Part shown: positions 22,556-36,300 of the stretch, piece by piece
Numbering within the stretch: position 1 is the stretch's first letter
Layout of the letters: every line of letters begins with the position of its first letter
Source of the DNA: Cepaea nemoralis
Lineage: Eukaryota; Mollusca; Gastropoda; Stylommatophora; Helicidae
Direction: 5' to 3'
Length of the DNA stretch: 64,000 bases
Assembly: GCA_014155875.1 (NCBI GenBank)
Contig: JACEFZ010028297.1
Span: 62,001 to 126,000, forward strand
The notes under the pieces: model-generated
The model's input: only the letters and a program-made list of their open reading frames with translations
Told to the model about the DNA's origin: nothing
The model's database searches: none
Program-made: the position numbers and the translations under genes

Positions 22556-23477
22556 CTCCGAAGAGACATATCCCAGCAAATATCCAATTATCATATTATT
22601 TCCACCACTGAAATTATAAATTGGCAATATGTGAATTCCCATTTCCTCCCTCTTTTTTTTTTTTTTTTTGCGTTGGCTCGCTTTAAACTCAAGCATGGTC
22701 CATATTACATACTACTACTGCTAGTGCATTGGGCTGATTTTTGTGTGTGCATTAGCTTTCCCTATTTCCAGTGTCTTTCAACATCAAATGATTTTGAGGT
22801 ATTTCTTTCTTTGTAATGGATTCCACTTGATGCGATTAAAAAATTAATATCTCTACATACGAGAAGTAACATAGGCACTTGAATGAGGTACTGTTGGATT
22901 ACAGTTATCAAAATCTATCCAATTATGCAGGTTTCATCATTTTTAAAAGTAAGAAAAATTTAACAAAAACTTCGTGTTTATGTAACCATTCCTTAATTAT
23001 TCACATTTATCTGGGCATTATCTGTGAAGGAAAGGTGGTGAGGAGGGAAATTGGTCACCTTACCTCAGTAGACCATGGCCTAACATATGTGAATGTCTAA
23101 CATGATGGTAGTATCTTTAACTTACATAAATCAAATATAAGAACGATGATACTGCAAGTAAGAAAACAAACATCGTGTTATGTAAAATCATAAAAATTAG
23201 AAACACATTTGAAAGCATAATATAACCACACATCTTTTGATCTGATTGTGTCCACAATCTCCCCTCAATTCTAGACAGCTGTTCAATGTGAAACAGGCTG
23301 CAGCAAAACAAAGTGATACCAAATAATAGTTGAAATATTGATTGAAACAAATGTTTTTTTGGCAAAACCCAATTGTACTACCACCGTACATTTTGAAGAT
23401 CAAGTATCCTACCCTGGCAATGACCCTGATATTCACATCTCCTTTGACAAGATTTTCTGTTGTTTTTTTCCTTTTTT

Positions 23478-23492
23478 GTTGGGGGGGGGGGG

Positions 23493-23549
<57 letters not shown>
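23478..23549. repeat. G-run and (GA)n simple repeat
   Basis: A 14-base G-run followed by about 25 GA units. The Glu/Arg-rich open frames through it are artefacts. Confidence 0.95.
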
Positions 23550-23553
<4 letters not shown>

Positions 23554-23599
23554 ACAATAAAGGTTATCATAGTGTACTGTGAAATATCCGTCATATATG

Positions 23600-24005
23600 A
23601 AAAAGATAGCAGTGAATCTTGGAATGTGAGTGAACAAATTAATAAGAGCCTGCAGGGAGTGGAAATGTGGTTTCTGAGACGTTATGTTGCGAATAACTTG
23701 GTCTGCTGGAGTTCCTAAAAAGGATTGCTCGAAAAGGGATTTAAAAAAAAAAAAAGTAAAATATATGCATCTATATAAAAAAAAAAGACAAAGTATTCTT
23801 TGGTCATATAATCAGAGGACAGACCATGAGAAACAGTTATGACTGAGAAGATCAGCAGTAGGTGAGCAAGAGAAACAATACCGGATGTTCTATGACGGAC
23901 ACATGGAGGGATATCATCAACAGAATTGATCCAGACCATCAAGGAACAAGATCTTTAGAGAGACAAAAATAACTACGACCTTTGGCAAGGCACATGATGA
24001 TGATG
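23600..24005 (+). mobile_element. LINE 3' fragment downstream of SEPHS2 stop
   Basis: The + strand encodes 'GVEMWFLRRYVANNLVCW', a standard LINE C-terminal motif. A degenerate 'MEGYHQQN.SRPSRNKI'-like end follows, then ACATGATGATGATGATCTA. The (GAT)n tail marks its 3' end, about 170 bases from the SEPHS2 stop codon and antisense to that gene. Confidence 0.75.
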
Positions 24006-24175
24006 ATCTATTTAAAGAATACACTAACACTGAACAGTTTCTCATCAGTTTATGTATTACATCATTAACTCTTTCAACCCTATTATTTTCACATTTGGAC
24101 ACCTTCAATGAACACAAATGTGGATTATGTAAAAATGTCATATTTATTTTAAAACATGCATAAGCTGAAGATCTA

Positions 24176-24360
24176 CTACCAAAGCTCGCCATCACGGTCC
24201 TTTGCAGGGACTTCTATAACTCTAGGCTTGTCAATAATTCGAGCAGTGCGGCTTCCCCTCTCTACAATACCAATAATCCAGGACTGGTAGCCTTCTTGTT
24301 TTTCTATATCCTTGCAGAAGGCAGCCGCCTGTTCCCTGGGCAGAGCTATGAGCAGACCAC
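24176..24360 (-). CDS. SEPHS2: SEPHS2 exon 7 (terminal)
   Basis: 185 bases from acceptor ATATCTGATCAG to TAG (complement of 24176-24178). It completes the Gly codon of ...ETSG and encodes [19 protein letters not shown], '[20 protein letters not shown]' and [15 protein letters not shown]. The C-terminal tail is shorter than in human SEPHS2. Confidence 0.92.
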
Positions 24361-27300
24361 CTGATCAGATATGCAAATGTAGAAATATCAGCTGCCAAGC
24401 AGACAACACTATGCAACACTTATACGACCATAGAATTCTGATTCTTCTTCTTCTTCTTCGTTCATCCGGTGTTTTTTTTTTTCCGGATGTGATTGCGTTG
24501 TGCCTGTTTACAGCAGAGCTGCGTTCTTGCGCCGTTAGGCCGACACATCAGACTTCTGCTGGAATTTATTGACCGGGTTAACCTTCCCGGGAATTCTGAT
24601 TAATATACGAGGGGACTTCAAATGAAAACTTTAAATGTGTGTGTGTGAATATATTCTGAAAAAGTAAAGAACAAATGTATCATTTTTCTATGTGGCTACC
24701 GCTGCGTTCAATGCAAGTCTCCAGCACCAATAAAGTAGTTGAATTCCTGTATTTTTAACCACTCATGCACCACCTGCTGTACCTCTTCATCGGACTGAAA
24801 AGTTTTGAAACTTCCAACTGCATCCATACACTTGCAGGATTGACAGCCATGCATCTCCATATTGGAGCTTTATTTGCCGATGAATTTCTACGTTTCACCC
24901 CTTCACTGATCAAAAAGCATATAACATAATGTCACACGTCTTTCTTGATGATAATATCAATGTTCTTGATGATCTTTGCTTGATATTGTCGTGTGATGGT
25001 CGTTGTCTAGGTAACGATGTTCATGGTGTGTCAATTGAGCTATCTAACTGTCTCTTAATCCAACTCACCCCAGAAGTGCACCTTCACCAGTCATGAAACA
25101 AGATTGAGTTGGCGCACATAATCATTTATTCCAGAAATAAGACGGACAGACGGAACATATATATATATCCAGAAACAATGTAATCCATAGAATATAAATA
25201 TCCTCCTCACTAATTTAACCAGCACACATCAATGCCTTCTCACGGCCTGCTTCTTATCTCAATCCACAAGACAGGTAATCCAGCTACTATCCACGGCTGG
25301 AAATCCTACAATACAACCCACACATTGGGTCGGAGCCACTGCTCAACTATATAACCCACTCTGGGTTTTAGGCCCTCACTCCCTATAGAACCCACTCTGG
25401 TTCAGGCCTGTCTTCATAACTCGGAGAACAACACAACACGGAGATCTCTAACTCCGCTTCTCCTTAGACTACCGATCAGTTCGGCATCTACACATCAACT
25501 GCCCTGAAGTCCCTTGACTTCACACAAAACTAAACTGTCCTTCCCCCATCCCCTGGGGTCCACGCTCACCCTTCCCATTATTTTATTTCTCAGGACTGGC
25601 TGTTTTCTCATAGCCAGGTCAGTCACTTTACTGTCTCCCACTCTCATCTCCATTCTTCCTCATGCCCGGTCACTCAACTCAATGTCAATGACCCAGGCTT
25701 ATGTCACATAACACTGTTCCTCTTTGGTGCATGTCATAAGTGCGGCAGCCATCTGTTAAACTGTCCTTATGATGTCGCGTGCTTAACACCCTTGATATCC
25801 TTAACAATATTGACAGGTTTGAAGATAATGGCATGGTTATTGTAATTTCTATGACACTTTTAAGGTTTTTATTTCAAGCCACCTCGTATTAATCCTGACC
25901 ATAGCAATACTAAGGTTAAACACTATTAAGAAACTGTGGAACAACAGCAAACAAATTAAAGTAACATTTCTTAGAACATGCATCGCTCCTGTGACATCAT
26001 ATGAATGAAGTCATGGACTATTTCACACAATCATCTAAGAAGAACATCAGGGCTTCAGAACTGAGATTTTACAGAAAAGTTGTTAGAATATCATGGCCCA
26101 AAAAGAAGAAAAAATACTGACATTCTACAAGATCTCAATATTGAAGAAAACACACAATACCAATCTGAGAAACTGAAATACTTTGGCCATATTTAATACC
26201 ACTGTGATTTTAAAAGAACAGCGATTGACAGCATGGTTCCTGGAAGAAAATGTAGCAGTCAACCAACATATATATGGACACCTTAAGCTTGAACATGCAT
26301 AAGGCAGTAAAGCTGGCAAATGATACAGAGTCTTCTGGAGGGCCACAAGGAGAGTGATATTTTCCAAAAGGCCCGCTACATGATGATGAAAATATTCACT
26401 TTCTGTAATGTCATCAGCATTTGTGAGAAATGTTTTCTGTCTACATATTGACTATTCATATTACTCTCTAAAATTCTGACAAGGAGAATGAAAAGTTCCT
26501 AAATGTCTGTTAGTTGCATGTGGGTGCCAACTCAATTTTTAAGCCACAAGATTGCCACAACAAAATTATCAATAGAAATGCCACTCAAAGAGCAATAAAA
26601 TCTCTTATGCAATTTCTTTCCCGTCAATTTCTTCCCAGACAACTCTGAAAATAGTCTGGTACTCATTTTTGAGGCTGCGTCGATCCCAGGGCTGTACTGG
26701 TTGGAAACAATTATTTTACCCCTCCTGGGGATTGAGCCCCAACCACTGTCTTGGCAGGCAAGCACACTAACCACTAAAACTCCAATGATGGAATGGTTCA
26801 TGACAGTGTGATAGTCAGGACAAGACAAACATCTAGTCAAAGAAATAACCCAGCAATCAGAAAGTTACTGAAGCACTTTAAAACATGAGATGGGTTAAGA
26901 ACCAACATCACTGCACCCAGAACATTCCCATACACACCCCATCTCCTCGTTCTTCTTCTGCATTCATCTGGAGTCTTTTTTCGGATGTGATTGCCTTGTG
27001 CCTGCTTTACAGCGGAGCTGTGATATTGCGCTTTTAGACCGACACATCTGACTTCTGCAGGCAGTTTGTTGACCGGGTTAACCTTCCTGGATCTCCTTGT
27101 TCAAATTTCAATGAATCGTCCCCTCGTTCAACCGCCAGCAAAGAGTCATAATACTAATCAAACACTTAAACGGAGAGAAGCACAAACCTGATGTTTCAGC
27201 AGACGTGCCTTGCAGCAGACCAAACAAGTTCCCACACGCTTTGCTAATAGCAGCCATCTTTGCAATGACAGGTAAGTTGTGTATTACAAAGCCAACTTCA

Positions 27301-30300
27301 TTTTTCTGAACCTTTGCCAGGTTGTTGGCATGGCCCAAAAGGCCAAATCCTGTGACATCTGTGGCACCATGAGCATTGTACTTGTGCATCAGTCGTGCAG
27401 CTGTAGGAGATAAATACACCAGAAAATAGGATGAAATCAATTTAAAATATAACTGTGAAGGTCATCAGTATATGATAAACTAGAGAGATAACTTAATATA
27501 CAATAATTTTCCATTTTTGGCATTTATCAGAAAGGATGAAACTAAAGAATATATTCAGAGGTTCCCATTTATCTTAGGCAGCAGCCTATTTGGCATGACT
27601 CTTTTATATTTCCAACAGTTGAAGAATTTTTAATGTGCTTATTGATTCTCAGAGTATTTTTGTTTTTCTGAGAAAACTCTCCAACCTTATACCACAGGAT
27701 TAGGTGGGAGTATACCATCCCTTTATTATTTTACAAAACTTCCATACAAGAATCGAACCAGGTCTGCAAAAGCCAAAGGCGGACATCGTAAAATTCAAAG
27801 CCATAAGTGTATTTTTCAATAAGAAAATAATTGATCTCTAGCGTATGATCAGATAAATAAACTACCTATTGGATTACCTTTTATCTTTAAACTATGGGCA
27901 GTCTTAAAAAAAAATAGCATATTACCCATAATGGGGTATTACTTTTATTTCTATTAACATAATTACTTTTATCGTCTAACCACAATATTATGTATATAAT
28001 TACCTTTATCTCCTAAGTGCAAATAAATTACCTATGCTATAAAATTTCTTTAATCTTAAATCGCAAGCCAACAACCATATTATCTATGGGATTAGTTTCA
28101 CCAACAATCTTTTTTTGTTTTTTTTTGTTTTGCATATCCTTTACAGGACATTGCTGTCAACATCAGCATCTTTCAGCTGATTGTTGATTTCTTGGCAAGA
28201 TTACGCTCAGTAGTTTGCCATTGCTTTCTGAGTGGCTGGCTCACATACCCCGTAAGTTACAGACGCGGTTAGAACCGCTACCGATTCTCGCCGTCATCAT
28301 GTTACTTACGAGAGTATACAGGATTACGGAGAAAGTCGCTAACCCCTCGGCCAGAGAGACCGGCCACCATCAAACTACTAAGATAAAAATACCACTATAT
28401 TACCTATCCTGTTGAGACGGGCCATACTAAACATTGCTCGTTGGTAAGCTCTTCTCACATCGTCCTCTGAGACCACAAGCTTCACACGGTTCCACCTCTC
28501 TGGCTGGTCCAGCCACTGATAGGTATTCACTGCAATCTGTGTGCCGAGAGGCTTGGTCAGAACAAGGACATCACCAACAACTGCATTATCTGGCCTGGGA
28601 AAGACACAAAATACATGAAATCCAACAGGCTGGAAACCTTCTTTGTCCACAGATCCATTGTGTTTGCAGCTCCATGATTTTATGCAACTTTGTTTCTTAT
28701 GATCAGTTTTCTACGTTTGATCGACATGTGGCACTTCTCTGCCCTGACTGTAATAAGCCTCATGGACCCAGTTAAGTCCAATCAGAGACTTATGGACACT
28801 GGAAGTGACATGACAATATGGCCCTCTTCTGCAGTTAAGGACAAAAATGTATGTATATACCAAAACAATATGCATATATACTGAAATGTAATCTCATAAC
28901 AGACACTGTCATAAGAGCATTGGATAATAGAACCTCACATATGGTAGGTACCAGTTTTATGAGTTTGATTTACCAGCTAGTTTTCTCTCTGTCTTTCATC
29001 TCCAGAAAATGTTATTTTTCAGGCTGGGTCAATTCCAGAATCATTTGTGGTCAAAAACAAATCCTTCAATTGGGGATTAAACTCCAACCACTTGGCAAGT
29101 AAGCCACTATCTGCAACAGCATGTTTTATTATACAAGCAAAGGCAAATCATTATATGTTCATGAGAAGATGAAAACACATATGAAAACTGAATTATTTAT
29201 TATATTGTACCAAATCATGCTATAGCCAGTGTCACACCAACCAGCTAACCTGGCTGACACACAAAACTATTAAAACTGGGACTCTTTGCCGGCTGTTGCA
29301 GATGAGGATGGAGCATGTATAGGAATGTCCAGAGTGCTGTGATGTTGGTTCTTGACCCAGCTCACACCAACCAAATTAATAACGTAAAAGGTCAAAGACC
29401 CACACAAACATGCCACTCTGAGTTATGGTGCTAGGGACATATTTCAGCAAGAGACAGATACTGTAGATCCAAAATTGCCAACATTTACTATGGGGTTGGT
29501 GCTGGATGTTCAAAAACTTCATACAAGCCTTCAATCATAATATGATAACAGTACAGGCAGATGATGTCACGTCAAATCAACAACAAAACATATCAGGCCA
29601 GAATTTCCTTCAATTAACTCTTATATGGAAATCTTTATATAAAAGTTACCCGTTACCAAAAATCTAAAATGTGATTTCCTGTACGGTTTAAAAATATGGC
29701 ATGACTCACAATGTGCCCCATCACATCTGTATGCCTATTAGATCATGATCATTGTTGCCCATGCCATCATGGCATATTGGGGATGTGATAGGTTTATATT
29801 TTCTTGACCAATCAGCAGTAAGAGATACTGTAGCCAATATCGCCATCTCACTTGATCACAAGAGTCATGGATCAGCTCTGTGTTCCTGTCTCGACTATGC
29901 CACATGGCCAAGCCATCCAGGTATTTACTTCTTTGCCTTCCCCTTGTTCTCTTTTCCTCGATCTTGCTAGTTGTCACTAAGTTCTCCAATTTATTTCTTC
30001 TCATAGTGCAGTGGTTCTCAACCTTTTTTTGGCCCATTCCCCCCTTCACCATATTTTCAGAACGCCATTCCCCCCCTTCCTATCAAAAATTTGGCCCGTT
30101 CCCCCCTTCACCGTATTTTCAGAACGTCATTCCCCCCCCCCCCCTTTCATATTTCCTATCTAAAAATCCCCTCACCCCTACACAGTATATGTAAAAGTGG
30201 AAGGCAAATGTAATAGCATATACTAAAACAAGTCTAGACATCCACATAAAACATGATTTGTGGGTCTACTTACTTTATAAAATGAATTTTAGAAGGACGA

Positions 30301-33300
30301 GACATACATAACTGTAAAGTATGAAGGGAATAACTATGTCAAGTAATCGGTTCTTGTATTAACACGATCTTGAAATGGTCTTCATTCCCCCCCTGGAAAC
30401 CCTGAAATTCCCCCCTGGTGGGGAATTCCCCACCGGTTGAGAACCACTGTCATAGTGGGACCAAAAGATTTTGACTTTCTTTCATACGCTTTTTTATATT
30501 GAGTGAGACAGAATTGACCCTCCAATGTCTGTCTGTTAACATCTGCCTCCAATAAATGCCTGAAGGATCCTTGGATCAGATCCAATAACTATAAACATTT
30601 ATTTCGGACACCACAGATGAAAATAGGCTGAATATCTGGGGAAGGGCTGATACTTAATGACCTAACAAAGAAACCACAAATTCTTTTGCACGCTTGACAT
30701 TTGTCTATATCTGCAATATTGTCTCTTGTAAGAATTTCAGTCTTTTTAGTTCCTCAGTGCTCCATAAATTGTATTTGTTGTTTCTCTAAGCCAGAAGATT
30801 TGCTTAGATATGTCATATATTGGGCAGTCTTGGAGTAAGTGATCTACTGTCTGCGACGTCAATCCACATGGCTGATTTGTACAAAGAAACCACAAATGAC
30901 TATATGTGCGTATGATTACAAGCACTCATAAATAATAATACACAAAAAATGTACTTGTACAATGTCCACAGCATGAGAAACAAAAAGAAGAAAGGGCCAA
31001 TCATTAATATTCTTAACAAAACATAACCCAGTTTTTACAAGCAAGTGAATTGCTGTGTTTTTGCAGAATGCAAAGAATAAGCTGGACAGAAAAGACCAAC
31101 CAAACGATTTCGTAAAGATAAATTCTTAAAGAGTAAATAGACAACTATTAAACATATTATTATTCACACGCCAGTGATCCGGGGTTTGTTTCCGGTCAAG
31201 GATATGCACTACTGACGAGCTTAAATGAGAGTGAAAATCGAGTCTAGTGCTTCCACATTGACGTGGATGAGCCTTAGGTTCATACCAGAATAAGATCAGC
31301 GTTGCCAGTAGTGGGTTGTGCTCAATATTTAAATCTCAAATCCCGGAACAACCAAATAAATCAATTTGATTATTGCTCGCTGGACTTTTGGCGGCCTGAT
31401 GTGCCTTGCCAGTGAGAAGACCTGATCATTCGGGGCCACATCGATTGATGGATTTCAGTTGCGGCGATCGGGCAAATCTTGAGCTGCAACCTATGATGGG
31501 TAACATACTATTCTGTTGTGATAATTTAGTCGCATCCAGCGTGTGCCGCGTGGTCTAGTGCTTACACATCCGCTTCACACGCCAGTGATCCGGGGGTTTG
31601 TTTCCGGGTCCAGTCAAGGATATGCACTAGTGACGAGCTCAAATAAAAGCGAAACTCGAGTCTAGTGCTTCCAATCTGACATGGATAAGCCTTAGGATCA
31701 TACCAGAATAAGATCAGCGTTGCCAGTAGTGGGTTGTGCTCAATATTTAAATCTATTAAACATAATTAAAAAAAAGGTTACCTTGGCTTAGAAGTCCATT
31801 GCTGATAATGAGAGTAAGGGGGAAGAAATGAGGACATCCTAAGAAAAACGACACCATACAAGCATTTGAGCTAAAGAGAGCTGCCGAGAATAGAAGACAT
31901 TGGTGGGACTTGATCAGAGGACTTAGACACTTGTCTTCAGACTGATTGACGTAACAAATGAATGAACAACTTTATGGAGTAAGGCACAGACTCCCGTACC
32001 AAGAAGTTCGTCTTGTCAGAGTTGTCAGGCTCCCCAGTTTATTAACAAAGAGGTGATTCTGACCACTCCCTTTAATATTACCCTTGTCTTCTACAGAATG
32101 ATTGCTTTGTAATCATTCTGTCTTACCAAAGGGTGATATTCTGAGACAAACAAGAAGAATTCATTACTCACTTATATCAATCTTATTAGCTTAACTTGCT
32201 GCACTGAAAAAACCTGGCATTTTAACATTCCAAAAATAAAAGACAAAACAAAAAGTAGTTATTGAATTAAACCCCCAAAAAATGGTGCAAGGCAAGAAAT
32301 AAAAAGAACTTGCTGAGAACATGTCAAGAAAAGTGATAACAAATAGAACATACATAAAAAAGTCGCTTAAAAGTCGACAGGGTTGACTTCACTGCACCGG
32401 GTTTTATCCCATATGGCTCAGCCTCTTTCCGCAGCGCGGAAAGCGTCGCACAAAGCACGAACTCCGTAGCTCTAGCGACGACCAACAGGAGTCTCTGAAA
32501 AATTTAACTCGTGAACCGAAGGACGCGGCCCGGAATCGAACCCACAACCTTCGGAGCCCGAGTCAAATGGCTTGACCACTTTGCCACAGACTCCCAAACA
32601 TACATAAACACTGATAAACTTGTATACTCACATGATGTATTCATTTGACTGACACACTGATGTAGCAACTCCTCCAATTGTCAACCAAGGGTTGATGACA
32701 GTCTGGCCACCCGTCACCTGTGTGCCACCTTCCTCTGCTGCATCCTGGTCAAATATATCAGGTGCGTACAGATACAATAACTGACCTGAGGGTAACAGTA
32801 CTGGAAAATGTCACAACAAGTGCACATATATAGGAATAGCACAAGGAACAGTCAAACTGTTTCAAAAACATATATTATGGTTTTACAGGGTATTTTTAAT
32901 GACTGTGGGGTTTTTGAAAATACTGCCGTTCCAAGTTTTGTATTTACCTTTTATGTTGCATGAACACAGACAGTGAATACAAAACTTGGAATGGCAATAT
33001 TTTCAAAAAACTCCAGTCATTAAAAATACACCCTATACGTCTTTGTTTTTCTCTTAAGTGGGGTGTGTCACACCTAGTTATGCACCTCACAGGTAAGCGT
33101 GTCAGACTTCTGCATGTATTTGTGTCAAGTTTAAATCCTTCCTCTAGACCACCGAAGGCAAAGGGCTCTAACTGTCCATGAGCAGGTTCTTTACTAATAA
33201 TTTTGCCAGGGTAGCAGCCTTAAGGTCTGCTCTTTGTTATTCCCAACTGCCCTGGGATTTTTAACACACACAACTTACACCCGAGACCCGTTTTTAAAAA

Positions 33301-36300
33301 AAATCCTTATCCGAAAAGGCTAGGAATCTCACTACCCAAGAGATTAGAGGAACTTGTAATATTTGACACAGAACTCGGAAAAAGCTCTATGCTGGATACG
33401 AATCTTGTACTTATGAGCCTAAAGTGACCACCATAACCTATCAGGCATGGCTGCCACTTATTTTATGGAAGTCTGTGAGCTTTCTGGTCAACAAATCAAC
33501 CACTGGCTGTCACTTATATTATGGAACAATCAGTGAGCTTCCAGGTCACATAATCAACTACCGGCTGTCACTTATATAAAGGAACAATCCGTTAGCTTTC
33601 AGGTCACATAATCAACTACTGGCTGCCACTTATATTGGTGTTTGTTCATCAATAATGATGATAACCATTCATTCATCCAGTGGGGTTGAAAGTTTGGAGC
33701 CGTGAGTTTTAAGGTGGCTAGTAAGGCCTATTTTGAACTGTTCTTTGACAATGTGGGAAAAGAACGCTTGACGTTCCAAAAGGATCTCGCTGTGGTTATT
33801 TTTTGGTCCAGTCTTTTTTTTCCAGAGCTCTTGCAGTCTGATTTGCTAGTAGATGTTGCACACAGTGAACAACTAGGGTTCGAGTTAAACTGTAAAAAGA
33901 CACAGATTATGGTAGTCACTGGGAAGGAGGAAATACTACAATGTAATAAACAAGTAAATGGGAATATTCTTAAACAAGTGAATGGGTACTATTATCTTGG
34001 AAGAGTCATAACATCTTACAAGAGATGCCTTCAAGAGATTAGAACAAGAGTCGCCATGGTGAAGGAAGCCTTTTGCAAGATGGAAATAAAAAGATGCCAT
34101 TTACAAAGAGAAAAAGAGTGTTGAAGTGCTACATAGAATCTATACTTTTGTTTGGATGTGAGGCGTGGACACAGAGGAGACATCTTAAAAACGTCTGATG
34201 GCTGTGGAAATGTAGTTTCTGAGGAAAATGCAAAGAATACCACGGACAGACAGAAAAACCAATGACCAAGTCCTACAAGAAACCAAAAATAAACTGTAAA
34301 CTGATTAGAGAAATTAGCCGTAAACAGTCAAAATTTTTAGGACACGTGACAACTGGCAAAATTGAGGGGAAAAGAACAAGGGGAAGGCAGAGAAGTAAAT
34401 ACCTGGATGGCTTGGCCACGAGGTATGGTCGAGAACAAGAATACAGAGCTGATCCACAACTCTGGTGATCAAGTGAGATGGCAAAATGTGACAGCCCATG
34501 CTTAACGGCATGGCACATGATGATGATGATAGCACTTCAAAAACTTAGCTAATATTAAACAAATAAAATAAGATGTTACTAATGGCAGCAAACTCAAATA
34601 CCAAATAATTAAAGAAAATACCTTAAAGCCACGCATGATGATTGGAATAATGACATTTCTTTCCTTATCCGACATCTTATTGCTACACGTCAGCAGCATC
34701 AGCATGTTGTCACAATCCGTCACACCCATAGCATACAGGTCACTCAGCACATTTGCACAGGCGATCTTGCCCTGGTGTGTCAGATAAACAAAGATAATCC
34801 TTTAACAAAGGCAATACTCCCACAGTTGACTGGTTGGTTGCCAATCCTCTGGAAGACTGTCAATTATAAATCTTAAATCTGATACACTGATATTTAGGTT
34901 GTCCGAACATAACATTAGGACAACTCTTATGAACACATGACTACTGGATCGGCAGGCAAGCATGCAAGCCACTGTACTGTGTGTGTGTGAGTTTTGTTTT
35001 TGTTTTGGTTTTTTTTAACATACAAATAAATCCATAAACTAAACACCACAAATAAGATCTTACAATACTGTGGTTTTTGGTTGGTAATACGAAACATCTG
35101 GAAAGAAGAACAAATGTATGCATACTTCTTCTTTGTACACCTTCAGATGTCGACATGAATACATCCAAAAAAGCAGCAGTCAGCCTGAGCTTGTCATAAA
35201 GTTTGTCTTCTAATGGAGTGAGTGTATGCCAAAATAGTTTTCTCTGTTCTGAATATTCATCTATATTTCTCATTATGCTGTCCTTGGCCACAAATCTTTT
35301 AAAGTGCAAGAAATGGAGTACCAGTTAGAAAGTTTAGAAGAATATACGTCAACATGTATATAGTTTATTTTCTTCTTTTTTCCTTCCTTCACCCATTATT
35401 CCCATTGAAACATATCAATTAAATCACTTCAAGCCATCCTATCTTTAGTTATCCCATGCTGTTCCTGTAACAGTAGTGGAGTATTAGGGTATTAGGATCT
35501 AGTGGGAAACAGCTACAGCACGATTGAGCATCGGAGGAGAATGAGGGGGGATGCTCAAGTCGTGACGTAGTGGGTTGTCAGGGGACAGTCAACATCCCGC
35601 CTGAGAACTGGGAAGAAGCCATGTTGTCAACGTGAAGTAAATAAACAGTCTTTGAATAAAAACCCAGTCTTTGTTGGTTCTGTACTCTGGTACAGGACTA
35701 ATTTTGGAGCCTACGACCGAGGATTCGAGCCTGGTATAATCCGGTCTACAGAGAAACAACGCGAAGTCATGCCGTATACTATATAACATCGCGGAGGTCA
35801 AAAACTGAGAAGATGATCCTTGCTCCGTTTGTCTAAATCGCCAGAAACAATTTCGGCGCACTTTTAAACCAGCATTGAACGTAACAAGGCGCAGTGGGAA
35901 AGATGGCCAATAAGTATAAGTTATCTGTGAATACAGCGACCAAAAGCCCGGCCAGGGGCGGTTGTCTGTAAGTCTTTTTCAAGACTTGAGATAACAAATA
36001 AATTGGCGTCAAGAGAAGAGTGAAAACCAACCCAACTTGCCAGAACGGGTGGCAGCGCCTGCAAACACCATCATAACGACTCCTCTTGGTCATTACTCTG
36101 CCGAATATGTCAAGTTCAAGTCAGTGAATCAATATCTCGAACGAGGAGTGTGCTGAAAGTCGGCTCAGTTTGATCAGGTCTTGAGCAAACAGAACTTTGG
36201 CTAAAGGGCAATCCAGAAATCCAGTCGTCTGATCGTTGAGTCAGGTGAGAAAGAACATTTCAATAAGACAATCAAGTTCAGCCTCAATGTTAAATAGGTT

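Noticed and set aside
24016..24060. Hairpin in the SEPHS2 3' flank as the SECIS
   Set aside because: On the minus strand AATACA...TGTATT and ACTG...CAGT can pair around ATGAGAAACTGTT, but ATGA is in the loop rather than at the base of the main helix and there is no opposed GA, so it does not fit the SECIS fold.
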